Assembly: GCA_034096865.1 (NCBI GenBank)
Contig: JAWQFJ010001831.1
Span: 20,752-68,251, forward strand
Length of the DNA stretch: 47,500 nt
DNA from: Theodoxus fluviatilis
Taxonomy: Eukaryota; Mollusca; Gastropoda; Cycloneritida; Neritidae
Direction: 5' to 3'
Shown here: positions 36,044-47,200 of the stretch, piece after piece
Numbering within the stretch: position 1 is the first letter of the stretch
Layout: every line of letters starts with the position of its first letter
Position numbers and translations under genes: made by a program
Notes under the pieces: model-generated
The model's database searches: none
Told to the model about the DNA's origin: nothing
What the model saw: the letters and a program-made list of their open reading frames with translations, nothing else

Positions 36044-37273
36044 ATCAACCAGTATATCCCAATACCTTCATCAGACAGTATATCCCAACACCTTCATCAG
36101 ACAGTATATCCCAATACCTTCATCAGACAGTATATCCCAATACCTTCATCAACCAGTATATCCCAATACCTTCATCAGACAGTATATCCCAATACCTTCA
36201 TCAACCAGTATATCCCAATACCTTCATCAACCAGTATATCCCAATACCTTCATCAGACAGTATATCCCAATACCTTCATCAGACAGTATATCCCAATACC
36301 TTCATCAACCAGTATATCCCAATACCTTCATCAGACAGTATATCCCAATACCTTCATCAACCAGTATATCCCAATACCTTCATCAACCAGTATATCCCAA
36401 TACCTTCATCAACCAGTATATCCCAATACCTTCATCAACCAGTATATCCCAATACCTTCATCAGACAGTATATCCCAATACCTTCATCAGACAACATATC
36501 CCAATATCTTCATCAGACAGTATATCCCAATACCTTCATCAACCAGTATATCCCAATACCTTCATCAACCAGTATATCCCAATACCTTCATCAACCAGTA
36601 TATCCCAATACCTTCATCAAACAGTATCCCAATACCTTCATCAGACAGTATATCCCAATACCTTCATCAACCAGTATATCCCAATACCTTCATCAACCAG
36701 TATATCCCAATACCTTCATCAGACAATATATCCCAATATCTTCATCAGACAGTATATCCCAATACCTTCATCAACCAGTATATCCCAATACCTTCATCAA
36801 CCAGTATATCCCAATACCTTCATCAACCAGTATATCCCAATACCTTCATCAGACAGTATATCCCAATACCTTCATCAGACAACATATCCCAATATCTTCA
36901 TCAGACAGTATATCCCAATACCTTCATCAACCAGTATATCCCAATACCTTCATCAACCAGTATATCCCAATACCTTCATCAACCAGTATATCCCAATACC
37001 TTCATCAAACAGTATCACAATACCTTCATCAGACAGTATATCCCAATACCTTCATCAACCAGTATATCCCAATACCTTCATCAACCAGTATATCCCAATA
37101 CCTTCATCAGACAATATATCCCAATATCTTCATCAGACAGTATATCCCAATACCTTCATCAACCAGTATATCCCAATACCTTCATCAGACAGTATATCCC
37201 AATACCTTCATCAACCAGTACATCCCAATACCTTCATCAGACAGTATATCCCAATACCTTCATCAGACAGTAT
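36044..37273. repeat. 26-bp minisatellite, about 47 copies, with 388-bp higher-order repeat
   Basis: The unit is cagtatatcccaatacct plus tcatcaga or tcatcaac, giving two main variants (…cagacag and …caaccag). Rare variants recur at an exact offset of 388 bp: acaacatatc at 36491 and 36879, acagtatc lacking ta at 36621 and 37009, and acaatata at 36723 and 37111. This is 15 units minus the 2-bp deletion and shows a recent segmental duplication. Two + frames stay open for more than 400 codons because units lack stops; this is not coding evidence. It lies in the intron between PH exons. Confidence 0.97.
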
Positions 37274-37461
37274 TCTGTCTTTGAGTTGACTTTCAGTACA
37301 ATGCAGAAATGTTGTGTGTGCTTGCACATGTGTACTTCAAGTGCATGCGTCCTTTTTGGAATGCATACTTTGAAGCAGAGTAATTGTCCGCAGCTGCCAC
37401 TCGAGTGCTCACATTTTATGAGCGTCTATGCCCTGCACTGTGCCTTTCAGCATCCCTCAGT

Positions 37462-37567
37462 GGTAGTGTTGGGGTGTATTGTGGTGCGTTGTGGTGTGGT
37501 GTGTTGTGGTGTGTTGTATTGTGGTGTGGTGTGTTGTGGTGCGTTGTGCTGTGGTGTGTTGTGTTAT
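37462..37567. repeat. GTGTTGTGGT-type degenerate GT/TG repeat
   Basis: Words gtgttgtggtgtg, gtattgtggtg and gcgttgtggtg alternate for about 100 bp on a C-poor + strand. Confidence 0.9.
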
Positions 37568-38673
37568 GATTCTTAATGGTAGACCTTGTGGAATTCCAGT
37601 TTCCTAGAACCTAAGGATGATACTGATCAGTTGATAATGATCAATACCACATTGTATGTCGCACAGCATTTCCAGATACTTTTTCCCACTCAATGTAGCC
37701 TAATACTCTAGCAGTCCATGTTCTACTTTGTTTGTTCTGGACTCCACATTCTTATTTTCTTGCTGCCTGGATTGGCAGTCGGGTGTGCTCTTCATACCTA
37801 AAATGGCACTTTGCCTCTCAGCAATTTTTGTATTCTAGCAAGAATTTCAGCTGCACCTGCACCATGGGCAGAACTGTCTTCTATCCTGCAGGCAAGCTGT
37901 AGCTTTTCATGTCTCTGCAAGGGAAGATGCCAGCGGGCTTCTCTCCTCGGCAGGGTATAGTCTTCCTGCGGAGATCTGGCATGTTCAATTTATTATTGCC
38001 TGACATTAAGAAGCCATTGTAGGTGCTTTTTCTGCTCATTCTCTTGGGGACTAATGATTTTACCAGATGGTCTTCATGTTGTCAAGTGGTCCTGTTTTAG
38101 CATTTCAAACAAAGAACTATTAAAGTCATGGTGCCTCAGGTTTTAAGTTCCTAAGACAGAGCTGTAATCCTGCAGATAATTGACAAAACAGTTTCAGGCC
38201 TCATGTTTTAATATCATTCCCCTATTCAAGCACTAAATTTACTTTTACAGTTTAATTTGGAATCTTGCAAATGCCATCATGGAAACTAGAATGTTATCAA
38301 GTAATTGCTCGTGCCCGGAATAGCGGTGATCTATGGATATGAAGCTGCCTTAGTCAGAGTCAGACTGGCATTCCTGGTGCTTCGAGATGCCTGAGGCAGT
38401 GAATGCCTCTCTTGAAATTCAGTCAGTGGCCTGTCTATCCACTAGGGTTTCCACTGTTAGTTTCTCATTTATGTCATCCTGTCTGTGGATCAAAGGCTTA
38501 TTCTGCATCGTTTAACTTAAAGAGTTACAGAAAAATGGTTCAGCATACTGTAAGGAAATAGTGTATTTCATTCCACAGTTTTGCTCAGTGTGTACATTTA
38601 TGTGGTTTCTAGATTGCATCCAATTATTAATATCTTAGTGGTAATCAGTGTGTCCAAGCAATTCAAAGAGCAA
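37568..38673. other. Non-coding intron stretch
   Basis: Part of the 4.1-kb intron between PH exons; no array, transposon or exon recognised. Confidence 0.6.
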
Positions 38674-38674
38674 G

Positions 38675-38705
<31 letters not shown>

Positions 38706-38729
38706 AGAGAGAGGGGGGGGGGGGGGAGG
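38674..38729 (+). repeat. Poly-G tract upstream of putative cassette exon
   Basis: Two long G runs (about 27 and 14 bases) separated by agagagag on the transcript strand, 336 bp before the candidate optional exon at 39066. Strong G-quadruplex and hnRNP H/F-binding potential by composition. Length is likely to be uncertain in the assembly. Confidence 0.95.
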
Positions 38730-39065
38730 TATGCAGTTATGATACTGGCAGTTTTGATTTGTTGTACCTGGCATCATTTCAATCTTAATTATGATGTCGA
38801 AAGCATGTTATACCTGAAAAAGAACAGCAAAATGTGTGTGGCATTTTTATTCTTAGTGCTTCTTTTTTCGTTTGTTTGTTGTTGGTGTTTTATTTTCTTT
38901 TTCAGTTTTTCTTCCTGCATGTTTGTTCCAGGACTTCCATGCATATATATATAATTATGATCTTATTTCTGAATAATCCTGCACTGTTGCTGATAACGCT
39001 CTAACTTCTCTGAGCTGCGGAAGCTGCTGACTGTCCTGCATCCTCCCTTCTTGCCTCTTCTTCAG

Positions 39066-39128
39066 ACTACAAGTATGGCATCAGACTGATGCGCAGCGCA
39101 GATCCATCGATGGGCACTCTGGCTACTG
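39066..39128 (+). CDS. IQSEC: Putative IQSEC cassette exon in PH domain (partial duplicate of the next exon start)
   Basis: This 63-nt candidate has a pyrimidine-rich acceptor (cctcttcttcag) and donor gtatgc, the same donor hexamer used at 40371. Two bases complete the upstream His codon, giving H-YKYGIRLMRSADPSMG-TLAT with one base left over, so it is phase-symmetric and can be included or skipped without a frameshift. Its first eight residues (HYKYGIRL) parallel HYQYGVQL at the start of the next exon, and about 25 of the first 40 nucleotides agree, suggesting partial exon duplication. Inclusion would insert 21 residues into a PH loop or strand. A mutually exclusive reading is less likely because I found no downstream acceptor that would replace only the duplicated strand. 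It could also be a decoy or decayed exon. Confidence 0.6.
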
Positions 39129-39559
39129 GTATGCATCCAGCAGTGCCTATTGCATGTAGTGCAATGCAGTACCGAGTACATGAACTACATGGGACTGTGG
39201 TGCATGTTGATGGCTATGTAGCTGTGAAAGTATGCATGACTTTGCCTGGTCTGATTTCTGTGTGTCTTAATTAAACTAACTTTAAAAGGACTAATTTATT
39301 AACGAACTTGAGCTGTTGGAGTTAGAGAATGTTTGTAGCATGGAATTTACAGCTGCTTGCTGAAAGATGGCAGACTTGAGTTAGATGAGAGACCTGCTAG
39401 ACAAGCTCAGCTTTCTTCCCAGCTTCTTTCTAGTGGCTGTGACAATCTGATCATGCTAAACCTGCTTCCAGCTTCGGGGAATGGTGCTTCTTGTGTGTTA
39501 CATCTGCCTTGCAGTCGAAGGCAGCCCCAATCTATTTTGCCGTTTGCTCCCTCTTGCAG

Positions 39560-39681
39560 ATTACCAGTATGGAGTGCAGCTGACGAGTAGTCTAGACAAG
39601 AAGATCCTGATGACTTTCAATGCCAGGAACGACCACGACAGACAAAAGTTTGTAGAAGACCTGCAGGAATCCATCTTGGAG
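39560..39681 (+). CDS. IQSEC: IQSEC exon: PH domain C-terminal strands and helix
   Basis: This 122-nt exon follows ctcttgcag and ends before gtgaga in phase 0. It encodes H-YQYGVQLTSSLDKKI, then LMTFNARNDHDRQKFVEDL and QESILE. It matches the end of the IQSEC PH domain, including the FNA.N..DR.KF..DL.ESI. signature of the C-terminal alpha helix. It splices in frame directly from the exon ending at 35488 (completing His) or, with the optional exon included, from 39128 (completing Asp). Confidence 0.95.
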
Positions 39682-40156
39682 GTGAGACAGCCAGATGGTT
39701 GCAGGGGAGGTAACTCTATAACGGATAATCAGCCAAGTTTTGTCGAAAGGTTTTATGGCTTTTTCCTCTCACACTTTTTCTGTGAATCATAACATCACAT
39801 GTTGTTGACAAAATTAGCACAATTTTTCTATGCTGCTATAGGTTCAGGAATAGGATTGTGTTTAGGATTTTTTTCTCACCCTGCATTGTATGTGATTATT
39901 AAGCAAATGTGAACAAACTGCTAGTATATTATTATATATAAAAGATTGGAAAGAAAACCCCTATCTGTTCATTTCAATAGTCGAAATCATGCCTATCTTG
40001 AACGGGGAAAAATTGCTGTAGTTTCATTATGAAAAGATGTATGTGAAGTTTGCTAAATAAATATGCCAAGTAAGGCATTAATAGCGCCTTGTAAGGGCCG
40101 TGAGTTTATCACGCTTTAACACTCCATGCACGGTTTCTGTGCTCTGTGACCTGCAG

Positions 40157-40370
40157 ACCAATGGCATGGAACAGCTGAGGATTGAGGAGGAGCTGCAGCG
40201 ACACCGAAAGTCGCACAACACGCTGGACAAGCACTATGCCAATGACGACTCACGGGTACTCATGTACGAACACTTGAAGGCCTCAGATACCAACGCTAAT
40301 AGGCTGTCCGCCCCCGAGTGTGGCTTGAAGAAGCACACCTTGTCCAACTCTCTCACTGATCTGTGTGAAG
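40157..40370 (+). CDS. IQSEC: IQSEC exon: post-PH helical linker
   Basis: This 214-nt exon follows gacctgcag and ends before gtatgc in phase 1. It encodes TNGMEQLRIEEELQRHRKS, a charged helix equivalent to the vertebrate EMEKHRIESELEKQK segment. A poorly conserved stretch (HYANDDSRVLMYEHLKAS) follows, then LKKHTLSNSLTDLCE, which parallels vertebrate LKRSALSSSLRDLSEA. The helix extends the PH domain in relatives. The C-terminal Ser/Thr-rich part is a plausible phosphorylation region. Confidence 0.92.
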
Positions 40371-41233
40371 GTATGCATGGCAATCCAACAGCACGGCTTC
40401 CCCTCAATCCATTCTCTCTCTCTCTCGCCCTGTCTCTCTCCTCTCATCATTTTCATCAGTCAGTGTATTCTGTTATGTTTTCAACATGACGATTTTGATT
40501 GTGTCTGCATTTTATGGCCTCTTCACTGCTAGCAACTGTAGAAGCATCAGCAGTAAGAGTATGTGGCAGTATGTGCCTTGAGATGCTGCTCGACGTTTTT
40601 GAGATTGCATAATAACTATATCTGTGTACTTTGATCAAATTGTTAAAGGATTATTACATGTTTTTGTGGCAGTGAAGGGGCTTACTTAAATCAATTTTCA
40701 TGATGTTACTTAATTTCTTTCAATGGGGACAAAGCTGTTTTCTTTTGAGCAGATGAGTAATTTTGAACATGTTCATGGCAACTTTTTCAGCTATTTGCAC
40801 ATCTATATGTATGTATCTGCCCTGACTTGTTGGCTATTCCTTTTAGCTACAATTACTGGTGACTTAGATGCTGGTCATATGTAGTTAAGATAGTTTGTGC
40901 CTCTCACAAGCTATTTTTTGAGTGTCAGGTAGTGACCATAAACCTATTTTCCTATGATTTGCGAAAGAGTGGAGACTTTTTGAAATACTTTGTATCAAGT
41001 ACTTACCACAAATCAAGTCTCTGTGGTCAGAAAGGGAGAATATATTTGTAGAAGCACCTTGTGATGATGATTACAGCAGTGATGCTCAGGTTTGAGTAGA
41101 AGTAGCTTTTGAGTAATCCTTTAACTTGAGTGGGAATAGCCATTCTGATGAATAGGACTAGCTGTTCAGAGTTGAATGTGTAAAGGTAAAGTTTTATCTA
41201 GTGACTCATCGCCTCAAACTGCTTCACACTGCA
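40371..41233. other. Non-coding intron stretch
   Basis: Intron after the linker exon, with a short CT tract near 40413-40443. Diverged relatives of the 24-bp unit appear from about 41128 (gagtgggaatagccattctg, aataggactagctgttcaga), just before the regular array. Confidence 0.6.
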
Positions 41234-41617
41234 GAGTAGGAATAGCTATTCAGACTTGAGTAGGAATAGCTATTCAGACTTGAGTAGGAATAGCTATTCA
41301 GACTTGAGTAGGAATAGCTATTCAGACTTGAGTAGGAATAGCTATTCAGACTTGAGTAGGAATAGCTATTCAGACTTGAGTAGGAATAGCTATTCAGACT
41401 TGAGTAGGAATAGCTATTCAGACTTGAGTAGGAATAGCTATTCAGACTTGAGTAGGAATAGCTATTCAGACTTGAGTAGGAATAGCTATTCAGACTTGAG
41501 TAGGAATAGCTATTCAGACTTGAGTAGGAATAGCTATTCAGACTTGAGTAGGAATAGCTATTCAGACTTGAGTAGGAATAGCTATTCAGACTTGAGTAGG
41601 AATAGTTATTTAGACTG
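41234..41617. repeat. 24-bp minisatellite, sixteen copies, palindromic core
   Basis: Sixteen units of gagtaggaatagctattcag plus actt, almost perfectly identical except the last. Each contains the perfect 10-bp palindrome aatagctatt. The period is divisible by three, so one frame encodes an octapeptide repeat (RNSYSDLS) for 141 codons. It is intronic, without splice signals linking it to IQSEC. Diverged units flank it on both sides. Confidence 0.97.
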
Positions 41618-41639
41618 GAGTTTTACCATGGATACCATT

Positions 41640-42861
41640 TCATACTTGAGTCGGAATAGCCAGCTGGATGGGACAGGGTGAATGAATGGCCTGTTCATGG
41701 TCCCCGTGGTGTGTTGACATGGCTGCTTTCAGACTGTCTTGTCCTTGCCCTGCCAGCAGGTGGGTTGCCCACTCTTGGTGTTGTCTCCTGCTGTCTGTCT
41801 GTCCCAGAGGTGTCCCTGTGGCACCATCCTTCCTTTGTTCATGAATGGCCTGCAGTCTTGCTCTCTCATTCTCCTCTTCCTCCCTTTTGCTCAGTGTGAC
41901 CCTGACTGCAGCAGCTGTTGAAACTCCCTTGCCTCTCTCAGCAGCCTTTCAGGCTGGCTCTGTGTGCACTTTTTGCCAGTGGTAGTCATGGTGCCACATT
42001 GGTTTTTGTCGTGATTATCATTCGCCCATCTTTTGTTGTTGAGTGTCCTCCTGCCAGAAAAGTTTGCTGGAGTTTACCTTCTGTTCTTGCATGGACATTT
42101 TCCCTTCAGTGTCAGTGGCTGTTCTGCCCAGTAAAGATGGTTGCCTTGCGTGCCTCCTGTTCAGCAATGCTCTGATCCTCCCTCCAAAATGATTTCCTTT
42201 ATTTTTTGCCTTTATTTAATTTCCTGTAGCCCTTAGTGGTTGCATCAGCTGGTGTGAAGAGTTCAGTGTTGCCGTGGTTATGCTGGCAGGAATGCTATTG
42301 ATTCTTCATTAGGCTTCATCCAGTCTTTTGTTTGTGGATGTCTTTGCTCAGGATTTGACTCTCGCTCATTATTGTAATGCATTGAATTCATACTCTCATC
42401 ACATTTATGAGTGGAATCCATTCATTTAGATGATGAAAAAGTTCTCTACCAGAGTATTAAAAAATAAGAGTGTATTAAAAATAAAGATCCCATTTCATTA
42501 CTTTTGTGCAAATTCTAAGGTCATTGAGGTTTTTCAGGTCAAATGTCATCTTTACTTGCAGGTTCAGTGTTTTTTTCCTGGAATTGAAATCTTGTTCAGT
42601 TATCTCATTCTTCAACAACAAAATTTACTGCTAGTCATGAGTAGGATATACTCGGAAAATGTGTTCTTTTGGTAGCAGTAAGATGCTATTCTTCAAGAAG
42701 GGGAGGCATATAAACACTTACAGTGACTGACCTGACGTTCATACCATTACAAAGATGTGGTTTCAAGCACTTTTCAAAGTCTATTTCTTGTTTGGCACTC
42801 TCTGCTGTTTACAAGGATTTAACCCCATGTGATGGTCTGGATTGCTTTTTTTACCTTGCAG
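41640..42861. other. Non-coding intron stretch
   Basis: Remainder of the 2.5-kb intron before the exon at 42862. No exon or transposon recognised. Confidence 0.6.
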
Positions 42862-42911
42862 CTCAAGGGATGAAGCGAGGTAGCAGCGGAGCTTCCCTGG
42901 ACAGTGGAGTG
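42862..42911 (+). CDS. IQSEC: IQSEC short exon: RGSSGASLDSGV segment
   Basis: This 50-nt exon follows taccttgcag and ends before gtgagt in phase 0. Two bases complete an Ala codon, then QGMKRGSSGASLDSGV. It aligns with the vertebrate GKRGRRSSAGSLESNVE segment, so this short exon is real despite its size. The basic-Ser-Ser-x-x-Ser pattern is a likely kinase target, which is an inference. Reading through its donor would add only six residues (VSRNAH) before a stop. Confidence 0.9.
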
Positions 42912-43421
42912 GTGAGTAGGAATGCACACTGACACTCCAGTTGCAGTCAGCATGCACCGAGAACAAGGTGCAGCGATGCTCTCCGTAGCTGCACATGCTC
43001 AGTCTTCAAGTCAGAGTCAATAAAGCATCTTGTCAGTCTTTGGAAATTCACCACTATGCCGTTCATTCGAGAAGGGGTTCATGTTTTCAAGTGATCTTGA
43101 AGTAATTTTCTCAGTGTTGAGGGCTCACTCACCAAAGTTATATACATGTATCAGCTGTTCATTCAAGTTGGGCAGTTTCATTTTCCATGTGTCAGAATGC
43201 TATTTCTCCTCATGATGATGAGAAACCATGATGAATCATGTCACTAACTATTTACAAGGATGCAGACACCCATGTTGTCATAAACTTTGATCGACTACTT
43301 TGCCATTTTCCCCTTGTAAAAAGACTGATTTATTTTTGTGGTGTGTCTTATTAAAGAATTCTTCAGAACTGAATGTTGGCTTCGCATCAGGCCTCTTCTT
43401 ATTTTCATCTTCCTCACACAG

Positions 43422-43781
43422 GTATCCGGGAGTGTGGGCAGTAGCAACAGCCGAGAAGATGTGGAGATCTCACAGCGTCCCCCATACCCCCTCCGCAACC
43501 CCTCTCAGGGCCCCCCACCCCCCATTCGCAGTGCTTCCGCCAGCTCCATGCCTCCCCATGCCCCCCCAGGCAGTGCAGGGGGCCGGCCCCACTCCAGCAG
43601 GAGCTCCTCGGTGCCACCCCAGCGGGCACTGCCCCCCGGCGCTGCCAAGAAGGTCCCTCCCCAGGGATCAGGCACCCCACCTCGAGGAGCCCCCAGACCC
43701 CTCACCTCTGGAGGGGCGCAGCAGAGGAGCTCATCTGCAGTCCGGCTCAAGACCACCCTGCCTGAGGGAACCGAGGTGTGA
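43422..43781 (+). CDS. IQSEC: IQSEC terminal coding exon: Ser/Pro-rich tail with C-terminal -GTEV
   Basis: The acceptor is cctcacacag; 119 codons precede a TGA at 43779-43781. The exon starts VSGSVGSSNSREDVEI and becomes a proline/serine-rich low-complexity tail with PxxPxR-type SH3 ligand patterns (PPPPIR, within GPPPPIRSAS) and several RSSS clusters. The protein ends EGTEV, which fits a class I PDZ ligand (Thr at -2, Val at 0). Vertebrate IQSEC long isoforms also have proline-rich tails that bind SH3 proteins such as IRSp53, and PDZ-binding C-termini recruited by PSD-95 scaffolds. The primary sequence here is not closely conserved, so the equivalence is functional inference. Third-position G/C content is high compared with the flanking introns. 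Confidence 0.93.
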   Translation, partial: VSGSVGSSNSREDVEISQRPPYPLRNPSQGPPPPIRSASASSMPPHAPPGSAGGRPHSSRSSSVPPQRALPPGAAKKVPPQGSGTPPRGAPRPLTSGGAQQRSSSAVRLKTTLPEGTEV

Positions 43782-46090
43782 GAGGAGTGGAGTCTGAGAG
43801 GATTACAGCTGGCATTGGTGCAATGTGCTGGATGCATTGCCTTCTGGAGTGCATACTGCAGTGATTCAGTGAGGGAAAGCTACTATGGACATGACCCGAC
43901 TGAGAGAGCCAACTGCAGTTTTCCTGGGGATCAACCTCTGGAGGATGCCCCAAGTTTATGACTCCCCATCTCTTCCCTCAGCTCTTCCACTGCCTTGTGG
44001 ACTGGATGGGAGGCATAGACAGACTGCCTGAGTTTTGGACCAACTGCTTCCTAGGTCTGACAGAGAACTTTTAAAGGACTCTATGATCTGGCCTACAGAA
44101 ATGTGTGACCTGTTTTGGTGACAGAGATCATGACTATGATGCACAAGTGGATGAAATGGATACAATCAGATGGACAAGTCTAGGGTTGATGTGATCATTT
44201 AACCTGGAGGTCAGCAGGAAAAGGACATAGTGAAATGGTCAGCATGATAAAAAAATTCTTAAAGTTACTGACTGGCAGATTCATCGGGGATGATAAGGAC
44301 AGTGGAAATTTATGCGAAGTACTCATCCCTATGTTTTGCAGGTTTGCCCACAAAATAATGAAGCACTTAGTTTATGTCTTGAGACATTACAGCTCCAAGG
44401 GCTGCCTACTCTCGCTCGCCACACGGCTTGAGCTCAGCCTGCCAGCGTGCACCAGTCTCCTCAGAACTAACATCTTCTTTGCAAGAAATGGTCATAGCTG
44501 AACACGCACGAGTCAAATTCCAAAATCTTCGAGACTCATCCAGTAACAACATGAGGATCTCATACACAGTTCAGACTTGGAGCAACAGGTGGATGGTGGA
44601 AAATCAAAATAGTGGTTAACCTCTTTGTACTGGAAGTTGCGTTGGGGTTTTCAGGATTAAGTACAAAAGAGAAGATTGTCAGATAAAGCTAATTAAACCA
44701 AAAATGTGAAGTAATGTGCATTTGTGTGTGGAAGCAAAGAGAATATCTGCTTCAGCTCTCCCCCTGGACTGACCATCTCAAGGACCTTGGGTAGTGGTGG
44801 TGTTCATTCAGTGGTCTGTGGCAGTGTCCATCAGTGAGTTAGTGTGTACATTGAATCAGCCCAAGCATGCCCTGGTCTGGTGGCATCATAGCTACATTGG
44901 GTCATAAGGACTAAGTTTGTACAGCATTGTTGTGATGTTGTCTTGTATAGTGGGTGGCTGCTCCCATACATTTCTCTCGTGCAAGAGAATCAGATGGCAC
45001 TCTCTCACTACACAGTCATCAGGATGGCTTTACACTGTTGTTAATACTTTTTTCTCCAGTAGCTGTACAGAGCAGTAATGGTAGCGTGTAAGACATACAC
45101 AGGCTGTCCTGTGTTTAGCCCAGTTTGTCTTCTCTTCACATTCTCAGTGGAGCCAGGGCAACTAAGAACTGCGTCGGTGTGTATTCAAATGAACGCAGGG
45201 CGTTCTGTACTGATAGGACATTGCTCACCCGGCACCCATTGTCTAGGGCCATCCTGATGGTCCCATATTTACCGTTTGAGTGGGGGGTTTACCTAGTTCC
45301 AGTATGGACCATAGCTCTGTAGGCGTAGTGTAGCTAGAGTTCAGGCTTGCCCAATGTTTCCTGAAGTGTCATGATGCTAGAACACAAGTCTTCAGTAGTG
45401 TCCTTGAACAATTTTTCGATGAGCTAGCAGATTTGTAGACCATTTTGCGGCAGGAGATTGTGCTGCCCTGAATGCATGTATTTACCGATGCAAGAGAAAG
45501 GATTTGGGATACACATAGTGCCCAGTTTCTGCATTGATGTAACAGTGCTCTCTGATAATGCATGCAGACATTGGCTTATGACAGATTTTAAAACTGTATA
45601 CACACTCTCACTGATGTGCATGGTGGACATGATTTGTTAGGTCTTGTAGGAATTGCAGACTTGTTACAGATGAACAACTTCAGATCTGGGATGGCACTGT
45701 TGTTTTTGTGTTTTTTTTTTCTCATTACAGACTTTTCTACATGCCTCTATAGCATTCTGTGTATTGTTCAGCAGCTCTAAACTGGTTCAGATTTCTTGGA
45801 TTGACTTGATAAGATGTTTCCCTTGTAACACAAATTTGATTAAGAGGATAAGTGTACAATAACTCCCTATTGGGAGATGTGTAGCATTTGAATGCAAGGT
45901 AGCCACTGTTTTCATACATTCATAAATTGGGTGATTTATTTGCACTCATACAGCATGGCACAGCTTGCATGGTTAGGAGTTGATTTGAAATGGCGAGCTT
46001 GGTATGTCTCTGTGTACACTTCCAGGAGTGGCAGATGCTCTTTGTTTCCTTGAACTGTGGTTGCTGTCTTTGAATCAGAGAAATACAAAG

Positions 46091-46094
46091 GTGT

Positions 46095-46136
<42 letters not shown>

Positions 46137-46316
46137 GTGTGTGTGTGTGTATGCGCACATGTGTGTGTGTGTGTGTGTGTATGCGCACATGTGTGTGTGA
46201 GTGTGTGTGTGTGTGTGTGTATGTGTGTGTGTGAGTGTGTGTGTGTGTGTGTGTGTGTATGCGCACATGTGTGTGTGTGTGTGTGCGCACATATGTGTGT
46301 GTGTGAGTGTATGCGC

Positions 46317-46378
<62 letters not shown>
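46091..46378 (+). repeat. GT array with ATGCGCACATGT islands, ending in GA block (3' UTR)
   Basis: GT dinucleotides are interrupted by recurring atgcgcacatgtg words (near 46150, 46181, 46259 and 46312) and by single gagt units, and end in a GA block. In the transcript this is a long UG-rich stretch of the IQSEC 3' UTR, about 0.9 kb before the poly(A) signal. Confidence 0.96.
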
Positions 46379-47007
46379 CCTAGCACATTTCACACTTATG
46401 TTGATATCAGATTCGCTCAGACCATTACAGAGAAGATCTCTGAATTTGAGTTTGATTTCTTTTGTCTTTATCATGGATGGAATATTGTGTAGGCATCATG
46501 TCACAAGGATTCTCATTTTGGGTTGGATATCCCATTTGACATGTAGCAAATGATGTACATGCTTGAATACTTGCTTCATTTATGATTTTAACTAAGATTG
46601 TCCTGCAGTAATTAGATTTGTATTTTGCCATGTTTGGTGTAAACTGTAGCACCATTAGCATGGATAGCTTTGGAGCTAGCAAGGCAAACTTTTGCTGAAG
46701 CTCTCATGGAAAATAGCCCAGAAACCAAAAGAGAGTGGGTCTTTTTTGCATTTCGTACTTTTTGTACTGTGTTATGTTATTGTTTCGACACTTCTGTTCT
46801 TGTGTCTTGTTTCTCTTTGTTTCTGAAGAAAAATGCTCTATTACATTGTTTCCAGATCTTTCTTTACTCCAAAGCACGCCTTGATTTTCACACTTTTGAA
46901 ATGCACCGCAAATCTTTCTCTTTTCACTGCATTATGTTTTGTGAGCCTTGAGAGGCGAGAGTGATGTTTGCCAGAAGGGAAAATGGTGTCATTCATGTAG
47001 GTAAACT

Positions 47008-47015
47008 TGTACATA
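47008..47015 (+). promoter_or_regulatory. Pumilio-type site TGTACATA (3' UTR)
   Basis: An exact TGTANATA match lies about 260 bases before the poly(A) signal on the sense strand. A second copy is at 47201. Function is inferred from the motif and its position. Confidence 0.4.
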
Positions 47016-47200
47016 CCTTCAGCCCGCATGCACTTGATTGCTCAGGTGTCTCACGGACAGATTGTGGGTGTTTGAATTTCTAACCTCACTGCTCCTGTAT
47101 CGATGAGGAAGGTATAAGCAGAACGATACTGATTTTTTTCTCTAAGTTATACACTCTAGTAGTTGCAATGTAGGTTTGCTACATTGTCAGATGAGAATTG

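Noticed and set aside
35929..37576. Open frames of 451 and 527 codons with QYIPIPSS-type repeats
   Set aside because: Translations of the stop-free 26-bp minisatellite cycling through frames; no start context, splice sites or family similarity.
40371..40489. Alternative short C-terminus by reading through the donor at 40371
   Set aside because: The read-through peptide is low-complexity from a CT tract, the donor is intact, and downstream exons align with the family.
41256..41681. Octapeptide-repeat open frame resembling a structural protein
   Set aside because: 24-bp intronic minisatellite whose period is divisible by three; no splice evidence to IQSEC and no promoter or signal peptide.
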